A stretch of 64,000 nucleotides of DNA from Nemophila menziesii (Eukaryota > Streptophyta > Magnoliopsida > Boraginales > Hydrophyllaceae), in the NCBI GenBank assembly GCA_029959085.1, contig JARWIR010000018.1, positions 15,623,001 to 15,687,000 on the forward strand. Reading direction: 5' to 3'. Under the pieces are notes generated by a model, which had not been told where the DNA came from, did no database searches, and saw only the letters and a program-made list of their open reading frames with translations. Shown piece after piece: positions 1 to 13,168 of this stretch (position 1 is the stretch's first letter; every line of letters begins with the position of its first letter). Position numbers and translations under genes: made by a program.

Positions 1-1015
1 GGACTTTTTTAATCGTCCTTTTTTCGGGTTTTCAGGGCCTCGTCGGGGTTTTTACGGGTTTTTGAGGGGGGTGCCAGGGTTTTCGGGGGTCGTTAGGGGG
101 TTCCGAGGGGTTCTGGGAGGGTCTCCAAAGTGCTTTTTGACGATCCTTAAACGTTTTTTGGGCGTTTTTGGGGATATTGGGGGCTTTTCAAGGGGTCTTT
201 TAGGGCCCTTGGGTGCTTTCCGGGGGGTTTTAGACGTTTCGACGGGTTCTGGGGGGTTATTTCGGGGTTTCTGGGGGTTCTGTTGGGGTTTTTAGGGGTT
301 TTTGGTGCTTTTTATGGGTCTTTTGGGAGCCTTTTTTGTGTTTTCAAGCGATTTTTCGGACTTTTTTAATCGTCCTTTTTTCGGGTTTTCAGGCCTCGTC
401 GTGCATTTTAAGGGTTTTTGAGGGGGTGCCAGGGTTTTCGGGGGTCGTTAGAGGGTTCCGAGGGGTTCTGGGAGGGTCTCCAAAGTGCTTTTTGACGGTC
501 CTTAAACGTATTTTTGGGCGTTTTTGGGGATATTGGGGGCTTTTCAAGGGGTCTTTTAGGGCCCTTGGGTGCTTTCCGGGGGTTTTAAGCGGTTTCGACG
601 GGTTCTAGGGGGTTATTTCAGGGTTTCTGGGGGTTCTGTTGGGGTTTTTAGGGGTTTTTGGTGCTTTTTATGGGTCTTTTGGGAGCCTCTTTTGTGTTTT
701 CAAGCGATTTTTCGGACTTTTTTAATCGTCCTTTTTTCGGGTTTTCAGGGCCTCGTCGGGGTTTTTACGGGTTTTTGAGGGGGGTGCCAGGGTTTTCGGG
801 GGTCGTTAGGGGGTTCCGAGGGGTTCTGGGAGGGTCTCCAAAGTGCTTTTTGACGGTCCTTAAACGTATTTTTGGGCGTTTTTGGGGATATTGGGGGCTT
901 TTCAAGGGGTCTTTTAGGGCCCTTGGGTGCTTTCCGGGGGGTTTTAGACGTTTCGACGGGTTCTGGGGGGTTATTTCGGGGTTTCTGGGGGTTCTGTTGG
1001 GGTTTTTAGGGGTTT

Positions 1016-3163
1016 TTGGTGCTTTTTATGGGTCTTTTGGAAGCCTTTTTTGTGTTTTCAAGCGATTTTTCGGACTTTTTTAATCGTCCTTTTTTCGGGT
1101 TTTCAGGGCCTCGTCGTGCATTTTACGGGTTTTTGAGGGGGGTGCCAGGGTTTTCGGGGGTCGTTAGGGGGTTCCGAGGGGTTTTGGGAGGGTCTCCAAA
1201 GTGCTTTTTGACGGTCCTTAAACGTATTTTTGGGCGTTTTTGGGGATATTGGGGGCTTTTCAAGGGGTCTTTTAGGGCCCTTGGGTGCTTTCCGGGGGGT
1301 TTTAGCGGTTTCGACGGGTTCTAGGGGGTTATTTCGGGGTTTCTGGGGGTTCTGTTGGGGTTTTTAAGGGGTTTTTGGTGCTTTTTATGGGTCTTTTGGT
1401 AGCCTCTTTTGTGTTTTTAAGCGATTTTTCGGACTTTTTTAATCGTCCTTTTTTCGGGTTTTCAGGGCCTCGTCGGGGTTTTTACGGGTTTTTGAGGGGG
1501 GTGCCAGGGTTTTCGGGGGTCGTTAGGGGGTTCCGAGGGGTTTTGGGAGGGTCTCCAAAGTGCTTTTTGACGGTCCTTAAACGTATTTTTGGGCGTTTTT
1601 GGGGATATTGGGGGCTTTTCAAGGGGTCTTTTAGGGCCCTTGGGTGCTTTCCGGGGGGTTTTAGCGGTTTCGACGGGATCTGGGGGGTTATTTCGGGGTT
1701 TCTGGGGGTCTGTTGGGGCTTTTAGGGGTTTTTGGTGCTTTTTATGGGTCTTTTGGTAGCCTCTTTTGTGTTTTCAAGCGATTTTTTGGACTTTTTTAAT
1801 CGTCCTTTTTTCGGGTTTTCAGGGCCTCGTCGGGGTTTTTACGGGTTTTTGAGGGGGGTGCCAGGGTTTTCGGGGGTCGTTAGGGGGTTCCGAGGGGTTC
1901 TGGGAGGGTCTCCAAAGTGCTTTTTGACGGTCCTTAAACGTATTTTTGGGCGTTTTTGGGGATATTGGGGGCTTTTCAAGGGGTCTTTTAGGGCCCTTGG
2001 GTGCTTTCCGGGGGGTTTTAGACGTTTCGACGGGTTCTGGGGGGTTATTTCGGGGTTTCTGGGGGTTCTGTTGGGGTTTTTAGGGGTTTTTGGTGCTTTT
2101 TATGGGTCTTTTGGGAGCCTTTTTTGTGTTTTCAAGCGATTTTTCGGACTTTTTTAATCGTCCTTTTTTCGGGTTTTCAGGGCCTCGTCGTGCATTTTAC
2201 GGGTTTTTGAGGGGGGTGCCAGGGTTTTCGGGGGTCGTTAGGGGGTTCCGAGGGGTTTTGGGAGGGTCTCCAAAGTGCTTTTTGACGGTCCTTAAACGTA
2301 TTTTTGGGCGTTTTTGGGGATATTGGGGGCTTTTCAAGGGGTCTTTTAGGGCCCTTGGGTGCTTTCCGGGGGGTTTTAGCGGTTTCGACGGGTTCTAGGG
2401 GGTTATTTCGGGGTTTCTGGGGGTTCTGTTGGGGTTTTTAAGGGGTTTTTGGTGCTTTTTATGGGTCTTTTGGTAGCCTCTTTTGTGTTTTTAAGCGATT
2501 TTTCGGACTTTTTTAATCGTCCTTTTTTCGGGTTTTCAGGGCCTCGTCGGGGTTTTTACGGGTTTTTGAGGGGGGTGCCAGGGTTTTCGGGGGTCGTTAG
2601 GGGGTTCCGAGGGGTTTTGGGAGGGTCTCCAAAGTGCTTTTTGACGGTCCTTAAACGTATTTTTGGGCGTTTTTGGGGATATTGGGGGCTTTTCAAGGGG
2701 TCTTTTAGGGCCCTTGGGTGCTTTCCGGGGGGTTTTAGCGGTTTCGACGGGATCTGGGGGGTTATTTCGGGGTTTCTGGGGGTCTGTTGGGGCTTTTAGG
2801 GGTTTTTGGTGCTTTTATGGGTCTTTTGGTAGCCTCTTTTGTGTTTTCAAGCGAATTTTCGGACTTTTTTAATCGTCCTTTTTTCGGGTTTTCAGGGCCT
2901 CGTCGGGGTTTTTACGGGTTTTTGAGGGGGGTGCCAGGGTTTTCGGGGGTCGTTAGGGGGTTCCGAGGGGTTTTGGGAGGGTCTCCAAAGTGCTTTTTGA
3001 CGGTCCTTAAACGTATTTTTGGGCGTTTTTGGGGATATTGGGGGCTTTTCAAGGGATCTTTTAGGGCCCTTGGGTGTTTTCCGTGGGTTTTTAGCGGTTT
3101 CGACGGGTTCTGGGGGGGTTATTTCGGGGTTTCTGGGGGTTCTGTTGGGGTTTTTAGGGGTTT
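1016..3163 (+). repeat. Three-monomer tandem duplication (period 1,074 bp)
   Basis: Monomers starting at 1016, 1375 and 1732 correspond to those at 2090, 2449 and about 2806, an offset of 1,074 bp (3 x 358). The pair at 1375 and 2449 shares the rare TTTTTAAGCG (instead of TTTTCAAGCG), the GGGATCTGG variant and the one-base-shorter GGGGGTCTGTTGGGG; I saw no difference between their translations. The pair at 1016 and 2090 shares CGTCGTGCATTTTACGG and TTCTAGGGGG. This is a young higher-order duplication inside the array. Confidence 0.85.
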
Positions 3164-6100
3164 TTGGTGCTTTTTATGGGTCTTTTGGGAGCCTCTTTTG
3201 TGTTTTCAAGCGATTTTTCGGACTTTTTTAATCGTCCTTTTTTCGGGTTTTCAGGGCCTCGTCGGGGTTTTTACGGGTTTTTGAGGGGGGTGCCATGGTT
3301 TTCGGGGGTCGTTAGGGGGTTCCGAGGGGTTCTGGGAGGGTCTCCAAAGTGCTTTTTGACGGTCCTTAAACGTATTTTTGGGCGTTTTTGGGGTTATTGG
3401 GGGCTTTTCAAGGGATCTTTTAGGGCCCTTGGGTGCTTTCCGGGGGTTTTTAGCGGTTTCGACGGGTTCTGGGGGGTTATTTCGGGGTTTCTGGGGGTTC
3501 TGTTGGGGTTTTTAGGGTTTTTTGGTGCTTTTTATGGGTCTTTTGGTAGCCTCTTTTGTGTTTTCAAGCGATTTTTTGGACTTTTTTAATCGTCCTTTTT
3601 TCGGGTTTTCAGGGCCTCGTCGGGGTTTTTACGGGTTTTTGAGGGGGGTGCCAGGGTTTTCGGGGGTCGTTAGGGGGTTCCGAGGGGTTCTGGGAGGGTC
3701 TCCAAAGTGCTTTTTGACGGTCCTTAAACGTATTTTTGGGCGTTTTTGGGGATATTGGGGGCTTTTCAAGGGGTCTTTTAGGGCCCTTAGGTGCTTTCCG
3801 GGGGGTTTTAGACGTTTCGACGGGTTCTGGGGGGGTTATTTCGGGGTTTCTGGGGGTTCTGTTGGGGTTTTTAGGGGTTTTTGGTGCTTTTTATGGGTCT
3901 TTTGGGAGCCTCTTTTGTGTTTTCAAGCGATTTTTCGGACTTTTTTAATCGTCCTTTTTTCGGGTTTTCAGGGCCTCGTCGGGCTTTTTACGGGTTTTTG
4001 AGGGGGGTGCCAGGGTTTTCGGGGGTCGTTAGGGGGTTCCGAGGGGTTTTGGGAGGGTCTCCAAAGTGCTTTTTGACGGTCCTTAAACGTATTTTTGGGC
4101 GTTTTTGGGGATATTGGGGGCTTTTCAAGGGGTCTTTTAGGGCCCTTGGGTGCTTTCCGGGGGGTTTTAGACGTTTCGACGGGTTCTGGGGGTTATTTCG
4201 GGGTTTCTGGGGGTTCTGTTGGGGTTTTTAGGGGTTTTTGGTGCTTTTTATGGGTCTTTTGGGAGCCTCTTTTGTGTTTTCAAGCGATTTTTCGGACTTT
4301 TTTAATCGTCCTTTTTTCGGGTTTTCAGGCCTCGTCGTGCATTTTAAGGGTTTTTGAGGGGGTGCCAGGGTTTTCGGGGGTCGTTAGAGGGTTCCGAGGG
4401 GTTCTGGGAGGGTCTCCAAAGTGCTTTTTGACGGTCCTTAAACGTATTTTTGGGCGTTTTTGGGGATATTGGGGGCTTTTCAAGGGGTCTTTTAGGGCCC
4501 TTGGGTGCTTTCCGGGGGTTTTAAGCGGTTTCGACGGGTTCTGGGGGGTTATTTCGGGGTTTCTGGGGGTTCTGTTGGGGTTTTTAGGGGTTTTTGGTGC
4601 TTTTTATGGGTCTTTTGGGAGCCTCTTTTGTGTTTTCAAGCGATTTTTCAGACTTTTTTAATCGTCCTTTTTTCGGGTTTTCAGGGCCTCGTCGGGGTTT
4701 TTACGGGTTTTTGAGGGGGGTGCCAGGGTTTTCGGGGGTCGTTAGGGGGTTCCGAGGGGTTCTGGGAGGGTCTTTAAAGTGCTTTTTGACGGTCCTTAAA
4801 CGTATTTTTCGGCGTTTTTGGGGATATTGGGGGCTTTTCAAGGGGTCTTTTAGGGCCCTTGGGTGCTTTCCGGGGGTTTTTAGCGGTTTCGACAGGTTCT
4901 GGGGGGTTATTTCGGGGTTTCTGGGGGTTCTGTTGGGGTTTTTAGGGGTTTTTGGTGCTTTTTATGGGTCTTTTGGGAGCCTCTTTTGTGTTTTCAAGCG
5001 ATTTTTCGGACTTTTTTAATCGTCCTTTTTTCGGGTTTTCAGGGCCTCGTCGTGCATTTTACGGGTTTTTGAGGGGGGTGCCAGGGTTTTCGGGGGTCGT
5101 TAGGGGGTTCCGAGGGGTTTTGGGAGGGTCTCCAAAGTGCTTTTTGACGGTCCTTAAACGTATTTTTGGGCGTTTTTGGGGATATTGGGGGCTTTTCAAG
5201 GGGTCTTTTAGGGCCCTTGGGTGCTTTCCGGGGGGTTTTAGCGGTTTCGACGGGTTCTAGGGGGTTATTTCGGGGTTTCTGGGGGTTCTGTTGGGGTTTT
5301 TAAGGGGTTTTTGGTGCTTTTTATGGGTCTTTTGGTAGCCTCTTTTGTGTTTTTAAGCGATTTTTCGGACTTTTTTAATCGTCCTTTTTTCGGGTTTTCA
5401 GGGCCTCGTCGGGGTTTTTACGGGTTTTTGAGGGGGGTGCCAGGGTTTTCGGGGGTCGTTAGGGGGTTCCGAGGGGTTTTGGGAGGGTCTCCAAAGTGCT
5501 TTGTGACGGTCCTTAAACGTATTTTTGGGCGTTTTTGGGGATATTGGGGGCTTTTCAAGGGGTCTTTTAGGGCCCTTGGGTGCTTTCCGGGGGGTTTTAG
5601 CGGTTTCGACGGGATCTGGGGGGTTATTTCGGGGTTTCTGGGGGTCTGTTGGGGCTTTTAGGGGTTTTTGGTGCTTTTATGGGTCTTTTGGTAGCCTCTT
5701 TTGTGTTTTCAAGCGAATTTTCGGACTTTTTTAATCGTCCTTTTTTCGGGTTTTCAGGGCCTCGTCGGGGTTTTTACGGGTTTTTGAGGGGGGTGCCAGG
5801 GTTTTCGGGGGTCGTTAGGGGGTTCCGAGGGGTTTTGGGAGGGTCTCCAAAGTGCTTTTTGACGGTCCTTAAACGTATTTTTGGGCGTTTTTGGGGATAT
5901 TGGGGGCTTTTCAAGGGATCTTTTAGGGCCCTTGGGTGTTTTCCGGGGGTTTTTAGCGGTTTCGACGGGTTCTGGGGGGGTTATTTCGGGGTTTCTGGGG
6001 GTTCTGTTGGGGTTTTTAGGGGTTTTTGGTGCTTTTTATGGGTCTTTTGGGAGCCTCTTTTGTGTTTTCAAGCGATTTTTCGGACTTTTTTAATCGTCCT

Positions 6101-8192
6101 TTTTTCGGGTTTTCAGGGCCTCGTCGGGGTTTTTACGGGTTTTTGAGGGGGGTGCCAGGGTTTTCGGGGGTCGTTAGGGGGTTCCGAGGGGTTCTGGGAG
6201 GGTCTCCAAAGTGCTTTTTGACGGTCCTTAAACGTATTTTTGGGCGTTTTTGGGGTTATTGGGGGCTTTTCAAGGGATCTTTTAGGGCCCTTGGGTGCTT
6301 TCCGGGGGTTTTTAGCGGTTTCGACGGGTTCTGGGGGGTTATTTCGGGGTTTCTGGGGGTTCTGTTGGGGTTTTTAGGGTTTTTTGGTGCTTTTTATGGG
6401 TCTTTTGGTAGCCTCTTTTGTGTTTTCAAGCGATTTTTTGGACTTTTTTAATCGTCCTTTTTTCGGGTTTTCAGGGCCTCGTCGGGGTTTTTACGGGTTT
6501 TTGAGGGGGGTGCCAGGGTTTTCGGGGGTCGTTAGGGGGTTCCGAGGGGTTCTGGGAGGGTCTCCAAAGTGCTTTTTGACGGTCCTTAAACGTATTTTTG
6601 GGCGTTTTTGGGGATATTGGGGGCTTTTCAAGGGGTCTTTTAGGGCCCTTAGGTGCTTTCCGGGGGGTTTTAGACGTTTCGACGGGTTCTGGGGGGTTAT
6701 TTCGGGGTTTCTGGGGGTTCTGTTGGGGTTCTGTTGGGGTTTTTAGGGGTTTTTGGTGCTTTTTATGGGTCTTTTGGGAGCCTCTTTTGTGTTTTCAAGC
6801 GATTTTTCGGACTTTTTTAATCGTCCTTTTTTCGGGTTTTCAGGGCCTCGTCGGGCTTTTTACGGGTTTTTGAGGGGGGTGCCAGGGTTTTCGGGGGTCA
6901 TTAGGGGGTTCCGAGGGGTTTTGGGAGGGTCTCCAAAGTGCTTTTTGACGGCCCTTATGGGCGTTTTTGGGGATATTGGGGGCTTTTCAAGGGGTCTTTT
7001 AGGGCCCTTGGGTGCTTTCCGGGGGGTTTTAGACGTTTCGACGGGTTCTGGGGGGTTATTTCGGGGTTTCTGGGGGTTCTGTTGGGGTTCTGTTGGGGTT
7101 TTTAGGGGTTTTTGGTGCTTTTTATGGGTCTTTTGGGAGCCTCTTTTGTGTTTTCAAGCGATTTTTCGGACTTTTTTAATCGTCCTTTTTTCGGGTTTTC
7201 AGGCCTCGTCGTGCATTTTAAGGGTTTTGAGGGGGGTGCCAGGGTTTTCGGGGGTCGTTAGGGGGTTCCGAGGGGTTTTGGGAGGGTCTCCAAAGTGCTT
7301 TTTGACGGCCCTTAAACGTATTTTTGGGCGTTTTTGGGGATATTGGGGGCTTTTCAAGGGGTCTTTTAGGGCCCTTGGGTGCTTTCCGGGGGGTTTTAGA
7401 CGTTTCGACGGGTTCTGGGGGGTTATTTCGGGGTTTCTGGGGGTTCTGTTGGGGTTCTGTTGGGGTTTTTAGGGGTTTTTGGTGCTTTTTATGGGTCTTT
7501 TGGGAGCCTCTTTTGTGTTTTCAAGCGATTTTTCGGACTTTTTTAATCGTCCTTTTTTCGGGTTTTCAGGCCTCGTCGTGCATTTTAAGGGTTTTGAGGG
7601 GGGTGCCAGGGTTTTCGGGGGTCGTTAGAGGGTTCCGAGGGGTTCTGGGAGGGTCTCCAAAGTGCTTTTTGACGGTCCTTAAACGTATTTTTGGGCGTTT
7701 TTGGGGATATTGGGGGCTTTTCAAGGGGTCTTTTAGGGCCCTTGGGTGCTTTCCGGGGGTTTTAAGCGGTTTCGACGGGTTCTGGGGGGTTATTTCGGGG
7801 TTTCTGGGGGTTCTGTTGGGGTTTTTAGGGGTTTTTGGTGCTTTTTATGGGTCTTTTGGGAGCCTCTTTTGTGTTTTCAAGCGATTTTTCGGACTTTTTT
7901 AATCGTCCTTTTTTCGGGTTTTCAGGGCCTCGTCGGGGTTTTTACGGGTTTTTGAGGGGGGTGCCAGGGTTTTCGGGGGTCGTTAGGGGGTTCCGAGGGG
8001 TTCTGGGAGGGTCTTTAAAGTGCTTTTTGACGGTCCTTAAACGTATTTTTGGGCGTTTTTGGGGATATTGGGGGCTTTTCAAGAGGTCTTTTAGGGCCCT
8101 TGGGTGCTTTCCGGGGGTTTTTAGCGGTTTCGACAGGTTCTGGGGGGTTATTTCGGGGTTTCTGGGGGTTCTGTTGGGGTTTTTAGGGGTTT
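2090..8192 (+). repeat. Eight-monomer segmental duplication (period 2,862 bp)
   Basis: Monomers at 2090, 2449, 2806, 3164 and 3522 match those at 4952, 5311, 5669, 6026 and 6384 at a constant offset of 2,862 bp. The offset then grows: 3881 corresponds to 6753 (one extra 11-bp unit), and the second copy holds an extra monomer near 7478 that repeats the 7110 type, so 4594 corresponds to 7835. Shared markers include TTTTTAAGCG, the shortened GTGCTTTTATGGG (2811 and 5670), GGGTTATTGG and GATTTTTTGGAC. The duplication therefore happened before the 11-bp expansions of the second copy. Confidence 0.8.
6718..7465 (+). repeat. Three consecutive monomers with an 11-bp TTCTGTTGGGG duplication
   Basis: TTCTGTTGGGG is doubled at 6718-6739, 7077-7098 and 7444-7465, in three neighbouring monomers. 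Neighbours outside this trio have one copy. A single expansion followed by tandem duplication of the monomer explains it most simply. The monomer between the first two also lacks about 12 bp around 6956 (CCCTTATGGGCG in place of the usual CCTTAAACGTATTTTTGGGCG). The same 11-bp doubling reappears in isolation at 39343-39364. Confidence 0.9.
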
Positions 8193-9972
8193 TTGGTGCT
8201 TTTTATGGGTCTTTTGGGAGCCTCTTTTGTGTTTTCAAGCGATTTTTCGGACTTTTTTAATCGTCCTTTTTTCGGGTTTTCAGGGCCTCGTTGGGGTTTT
8301 TACGGGTTTTTGAGGGGGGTGCCAGGGTTTTCGGGGGTCGTTAGGGGGTTCCGAGGGGTTCTGGGAGGGTCTCCAAAGTGCTTTTTGACGGTCCTTAAAC
8401 GTATTTTTGGGCGTTTTTGGGGATATTGGGGGCTTTTCAAGGGATCTTTTAGGGCCCTTGGGTGCTTTCCGGGGGTTTTTAGCGGTTTCGACGGGTTCTG
8501 GGGGGTTATTTCGGGGTTTCTGGGGGTTCTGTTGTGGTTTTTAGGGTTTTTTGGTGCTTTTTATGGGTCTTTTGGTAGCCTCTTTTGTGTTTTCAAGCGA
8601 TTTTTTGGACTTTTTTAATCGTCCTTTTTTCGGGTTTTCAGGGCCTCGTCGGGGTTTTTACGGGTTTTTGAGGGGGGTGCCAGGGTTTTCGGGGGTCGTT
8701 AGGGGGTTCCGAGGGGTTCTGGGAGGGTCTCCAAAGTGCTTTTTGACGGTCCTTAAACGTATTTTTGGGCGTTTTTGGGGATATTGGGGGCTTTTCAAGG
8801 GGTCTTTTAGGGCCCTTAGGTGCTTTCCGGGGGGTTTTAGACGTTTCGACGGGTTCTGGGGGGGTTATTTCGGGGTTTCTGGGGGTTCTGTTGGGGTTTT
8901 TAGGGGGTTTTGGTGCTTTTTATGGGTCTTTTGGGAGCCTCTTTTGTGTTTTCAAGCGATTTTTCGGACTTTTTTAATCGTCCTTTTTTCGGGTTTTCAG
9001 GGCCTCGTCGGGCTTTTTACGGGTTTTTGAGGGGGGTGCCAGGGTTTTCGGGGGTCGTTAGGGGGTTCCGAGGGGTTTTGGGAGGGTCTCCAAAGTGCTT
9101 TTTGACGGTCCTTAAACGTATTTTTGGGCGTTTTTGGGGATATTGGGGGCTTTTCAAGGGGTCTTTTAGGGCCCTTGGGTGCTTTCCGGGGTGTTTTAGA
9201 CGTTTCGACGGGTTCTGGGGGGTTATTTCGGGGGTTCTGTTGGGGTTTTTAGGGGTTTTTGGTGCTTTTTATGGGTCTTTTGGGAGCCTCTTTTGTGTTT
9301 TCAAGCGATTTTTCGGACTTTTTTAATCGTCCTTTTTTCGGGTTTTCAGGCCTCGTCGTGCTTTTTAAGGGTTTTTGAGGGGGGTGCCAGGGTTTTCGGG
9401 GGTCGTTAGAGGGTTCCGAGGGGTTCTGGGAGGGTCTCCAAAGTGCTTTTTGACGGTCCTTAAACGTATTTTTGGGCGTTTTTGGGGATATTGGGGGCTT
9501 TTCAGGGGTCTTTTAGGGCCCTTGGGTGCTTTCCGGGGGTTTTAAGCGGTTTCGACAGGTTCTGGGGGGTTATTTCGGGGTTTCTGGGGGTTCTGTTGGG
9601 GTTTTTAGGGGTTTTTGGTGCTTTTTATGGGTCTTTTGGGAGCCTCTTTTGTGTTTTCAAGCGATTTTTCGGACTTTTTTAATCGTCCTTTTTTCGGGTT
9701 TTCAGGGCCTCGTCGGGGTTTTTACGGGTTTTTGAGGGGGGTGCCAGGGTTTTCGGGGGTCGTTAGGGGGTTCCGAGGGGTTCTGGGAGGGTCTTTAAAG
9801 TGCTTTTTGACGGTCCTTAAACGTATTTTTGGGCGTTTTTGGGGATATTGGGGGCTTTTCAAGGGGTCTTTTAGGGCCCTTGGGTGCTTTCCGGGGGTTT
9901 TTAGCGGTTTCGACAGGTTCTGGGGGGTTATTTCGGGGTTTCTGGGGGTTCTGTTGGGGTTTTTAGGGGTTT

Positions 9973-12820
9973 TTGGTGCTTTTTATGGGTCTTTTGGGAG
10001 CCTCTTTTGTGTTTTCAAGCGATTTTTTGGACTTTTTTAATCGTCCTTTTTTCGGGTTTTCAGGGCCTCGTCGGGGTTTTTACGGGTTTTTGAGGGGGGT
10101 GCCAGGGTTTTCGGGGGTCGTTAGGGGGTTCCGAGGGGTTTTGGGAGGGTCTCCAAAGTGCTTTTTGACGGTCCTTAAACGTATTTTTGGGCGTTTTTGG
10201 GGTTATTGGGGGCTTTTCAAGGGATCTTTTAGGGCCCTTGGGTGCTTTCCGGGGGTTTTTAGCGGTTTCGACGGCTTCTGGGGGGTTATTTCGGGGTTTC
10301 TGGGGGTTCTGTTGGGGTTTTTAGGGTTTTTTGGTGCTTTTTATGGGTCTTTTGGTAGCCTCTTTTGTGTTTTCAAGCGATTTTTCGGACTTTTTTTAAT
10401 CGTCCTTTTTTCGGGTTTTCAGGGCCTCGTCGTGCATTTTACGGGTTTTTGAGGGGGGTGCCAGGGTTTTCGGGGGTCGTTAGGGGGTTCCGAGGGGTTC
10501 TGGGAGGGTCTCCAAAGTGCTTTTTGACGGTCCTTAAACGTATTTTTGGGCGTTTTTGGGGATATTGGGGGCTTTTCAAGGGGTCTTTTAGGGCCCTTGG
10601 GTGCTTTCCGGGGGTTTTTTAGCGGTTTCGACGGGTTCTGGGGGGTTATTTCGGGGTTCTGTTGTGGTTTTTAGGGGTTTTTGGTGCTTTTTATGGGTCT
10701 TTTGGGAGCCTCTTTTGTGTTTTCAAGCGATTTTTCGGACTTTTTTAATCGTCCTTTTTTCGGGTTTTCAGGGCCTCGTCGGGGTTTTTACGGGTTTTTG
10801 AGGGGGGTGCCAGGGTTTTCGGGGGTCGTTAGGGGGTTCCGAGGGGTTTTGGGAGGGTCTCCAAAGTGCTTTTTGACGGTCCTTAAACGTATTTTTGGGC
10901 GTTTTTGGGGATATTGGGGGATTTTCAAGGCGTCTTTTAGGGCCCTTGGGTGCTTTCCGGGGGTTTTTAGCGGTTTCGACGGGTTCTGGGGGGTTATTTC
11001 GGGGTTTCTGGGGGTTCTGTTGGGGTTTTTAGGGGTTTTTGGTGCTTTTTATGGGTCTTTTGGGAGCCTCTTTTGTGTTTTCAAGCGATTTTTCGGACTT
11101 TTTTAATCGTCCTTTTTTCGGGTTTTCAGGCCCTCGTCGGGGTTTTTACGGGTTTTTGAGGGGGGTGCCAGGGTTTTCGGGGGTCGTTAGGGGGTTCCGA
11201 GCGGTTCTGGGAGGGTCTCCAAAGTGCTTTTTGACGGTCCTTAAACGTATTTTTGGGCGTTTTTGGGGATATTGGGGGCTTTTCAAGGGGTCTTTTAGGG
11301 CCCTTAGGTGCTTTCCGGGGGGTTTTAGACGTTTCGACGGGTTCTGGGGGGTTATTTCGGGGTTTCTGGGGGTTCTGTTGGGGTTTTTAGGGGTTTTTGG
11401 TCCTTTTTATGGGTCTTTTGGGAGCCTCTTTTGTGTTTTCAAGCGATTTTTCGGACTTTTTTAATCGTCCTTTTTTCGGGTTTTCAGGGCCTCGTCGGGG
11501 TTTTTACGGGTTTTTGAGGGGGGTGCCAGGGTTTTCGGGGGTCGTTAGGGGGTTCCGAGGGGTTTTGGGAGGGTCTCCAAAGTGCTTTTTGACGGTCCTT
11601 AAACGTATTTTTGGGCGTTTTTGGGGTTATTGGGGGCTTTTCAAGGGATCTTTTAGGGCCCTTGGGTGCTTTCCGGGGGTTTTTAGCGGTTTCGACGGCT
11701 TCTGGGGGGTTATTTCGGGGTTTCTGGAGGTTCTGTTGGGGTTTTTAGGGTTTTTTGGTGCTTTTTATGGGTCTTTTGGTAGCCTCTTTTGTGTTTTCAA
11801 GCGATTTTTTGGACTTTTTTTAATCGTCCTTTTTTCGGTTTTTCAGGGCCTCGTCGTGCATTTTACGGGTTTTTGAGGGGGGTGCCAGGGTTTTCGGGGG
11901 TCGTTAGGGGGTTCCGAGGGGTTCTGGGAGGGTCTCCAAAGTGCTTTTTGACGGTCCTTAAACGTATTTTTGGGCGTTTTTGGGGATATTGGGGGCTTTT
12001 CAAGGGGTCTTTTAGGGCCCTTGGGTGCTTTCCGGGGGTTTTTTAGCGGTTTCGACGGGTTCTGGGGGGTTATTTCGGGGTTCTGTTGTGGTTTTTAGGG
12101 GTTTTTGGTGCTTTTTATGGGTCTTTTGGGAGCCTCTTTTGTGTTTTCAAGCGATTTTTCGGACTTTTTTAATCGTCCTTTTTTCGGGTTTTCAGGGCCT
12201 CGTCGGGGTTTTTACGGGTTTTTGAGGGGGGTGCCAGGGTTTTCGGGGGTCGTTAGGGGGTTCCGAGGGGTTTTGGGAGGGTCTCCAAAGTGCTTTTTGA
12301 CGGTCCTTAAACGTATTTTTGGGCGTTTTTGGGGATATTGGGGGCATTTCAAGGGGTCTTTTAGGGCCCTTGGGTGCTTTCCGGGGGTTTTTAGCGGTTT
12401 CGACGGGTTCTGGGGGGTTATTTCGGGGTTTCTGGGGGTTCTGTTGGGGTTTTTAGGGGTTTTTGGTGCTTTTTATGGGTCTTTTGGGAGCCTCTTTTGT
12501 GTTTTCAAGCGATTTTTCGGACTTTTTTAATCGTCCTTTTTTCGGGTTTTCAGGGCCTCGTCGGGCTTTTTACGGGTTTTTGAGGGGGGTGCCAGGGTTT
12601 TCGGGGGTCGTTAGGGGGTTCCGAGGGGTTTTGGGAGGGTCTCCAAAGTGCTTTTTGACGGTCCTTAAACGTATTTTTGGGCGTTTTTGGGGATATTGGG
12701 GGCTTTTCAAGGGGTCTTTTAGGGCCCTTGGGTGCTTTCCGGGGGGTTTTAGACGTTTCGACGGGTTCTGGGGGGTTATTTCGGGGTTTCTGGGGGTTCT
12801 GTTGGGGTTTTTAGGGGTTT
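9973..12820 (+). repeat. Four-monomer tandem duplication (period 1,424 bp) with a short monomer
   Basis: Monomers at 9973, about 10332, 10681 and 11039 correspond to those at 11397, about 11756, 12105 and 12463, an offset of 1,424 bp. Each unit carries a monomer with an extra T (GACTTTTTTTAATCG) followed by one lacking about 11 bp in the G-rich tail (TTTCGGGGTTCTGTTGTGG, near 10653 and 12077), which is why the period is below 4 x 358. The same pair recurs near 14297 and 14565, and the short form alone near 13141. The match weakens in the last monomer, where 11039 and 12463 differ in the CGTCGGGG/CGTCGGGCT region. Confidence 0.8.
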
Positions 12821-13168
12821 TTGGTGCTTTTTATGGGTCTTTTGGGAGCCTCTTTTGTGTTTTCAAGCGATTTTTCGGACTTTTTTAATCGTCCTTTTTT
12901 CGGGTTTTCAGGCCTCGTCGTGCTTTTTAAGGGTTTTTGAGGGGGGTGCCAGGGTTTTCGGGGGTCGTTAGAGGGTTCAGAGGGGTTCTGGGAGGGTCTC
13001 CAAAGTGCTTTTTGACGGTACTTAAACGTATTTTTGGGCGTTTTTGGGGATATTGGGGGCTTTTCAAGGGGTCTTTTAGGGCCCTTGGGTGCTTTCCGGG
13101 GGTTTTTTAGCGGTTTCGACGGGTTCTGGGGGGTTATTTCGGGGTTCTGTTGTGGTTTTTAGGGGTTT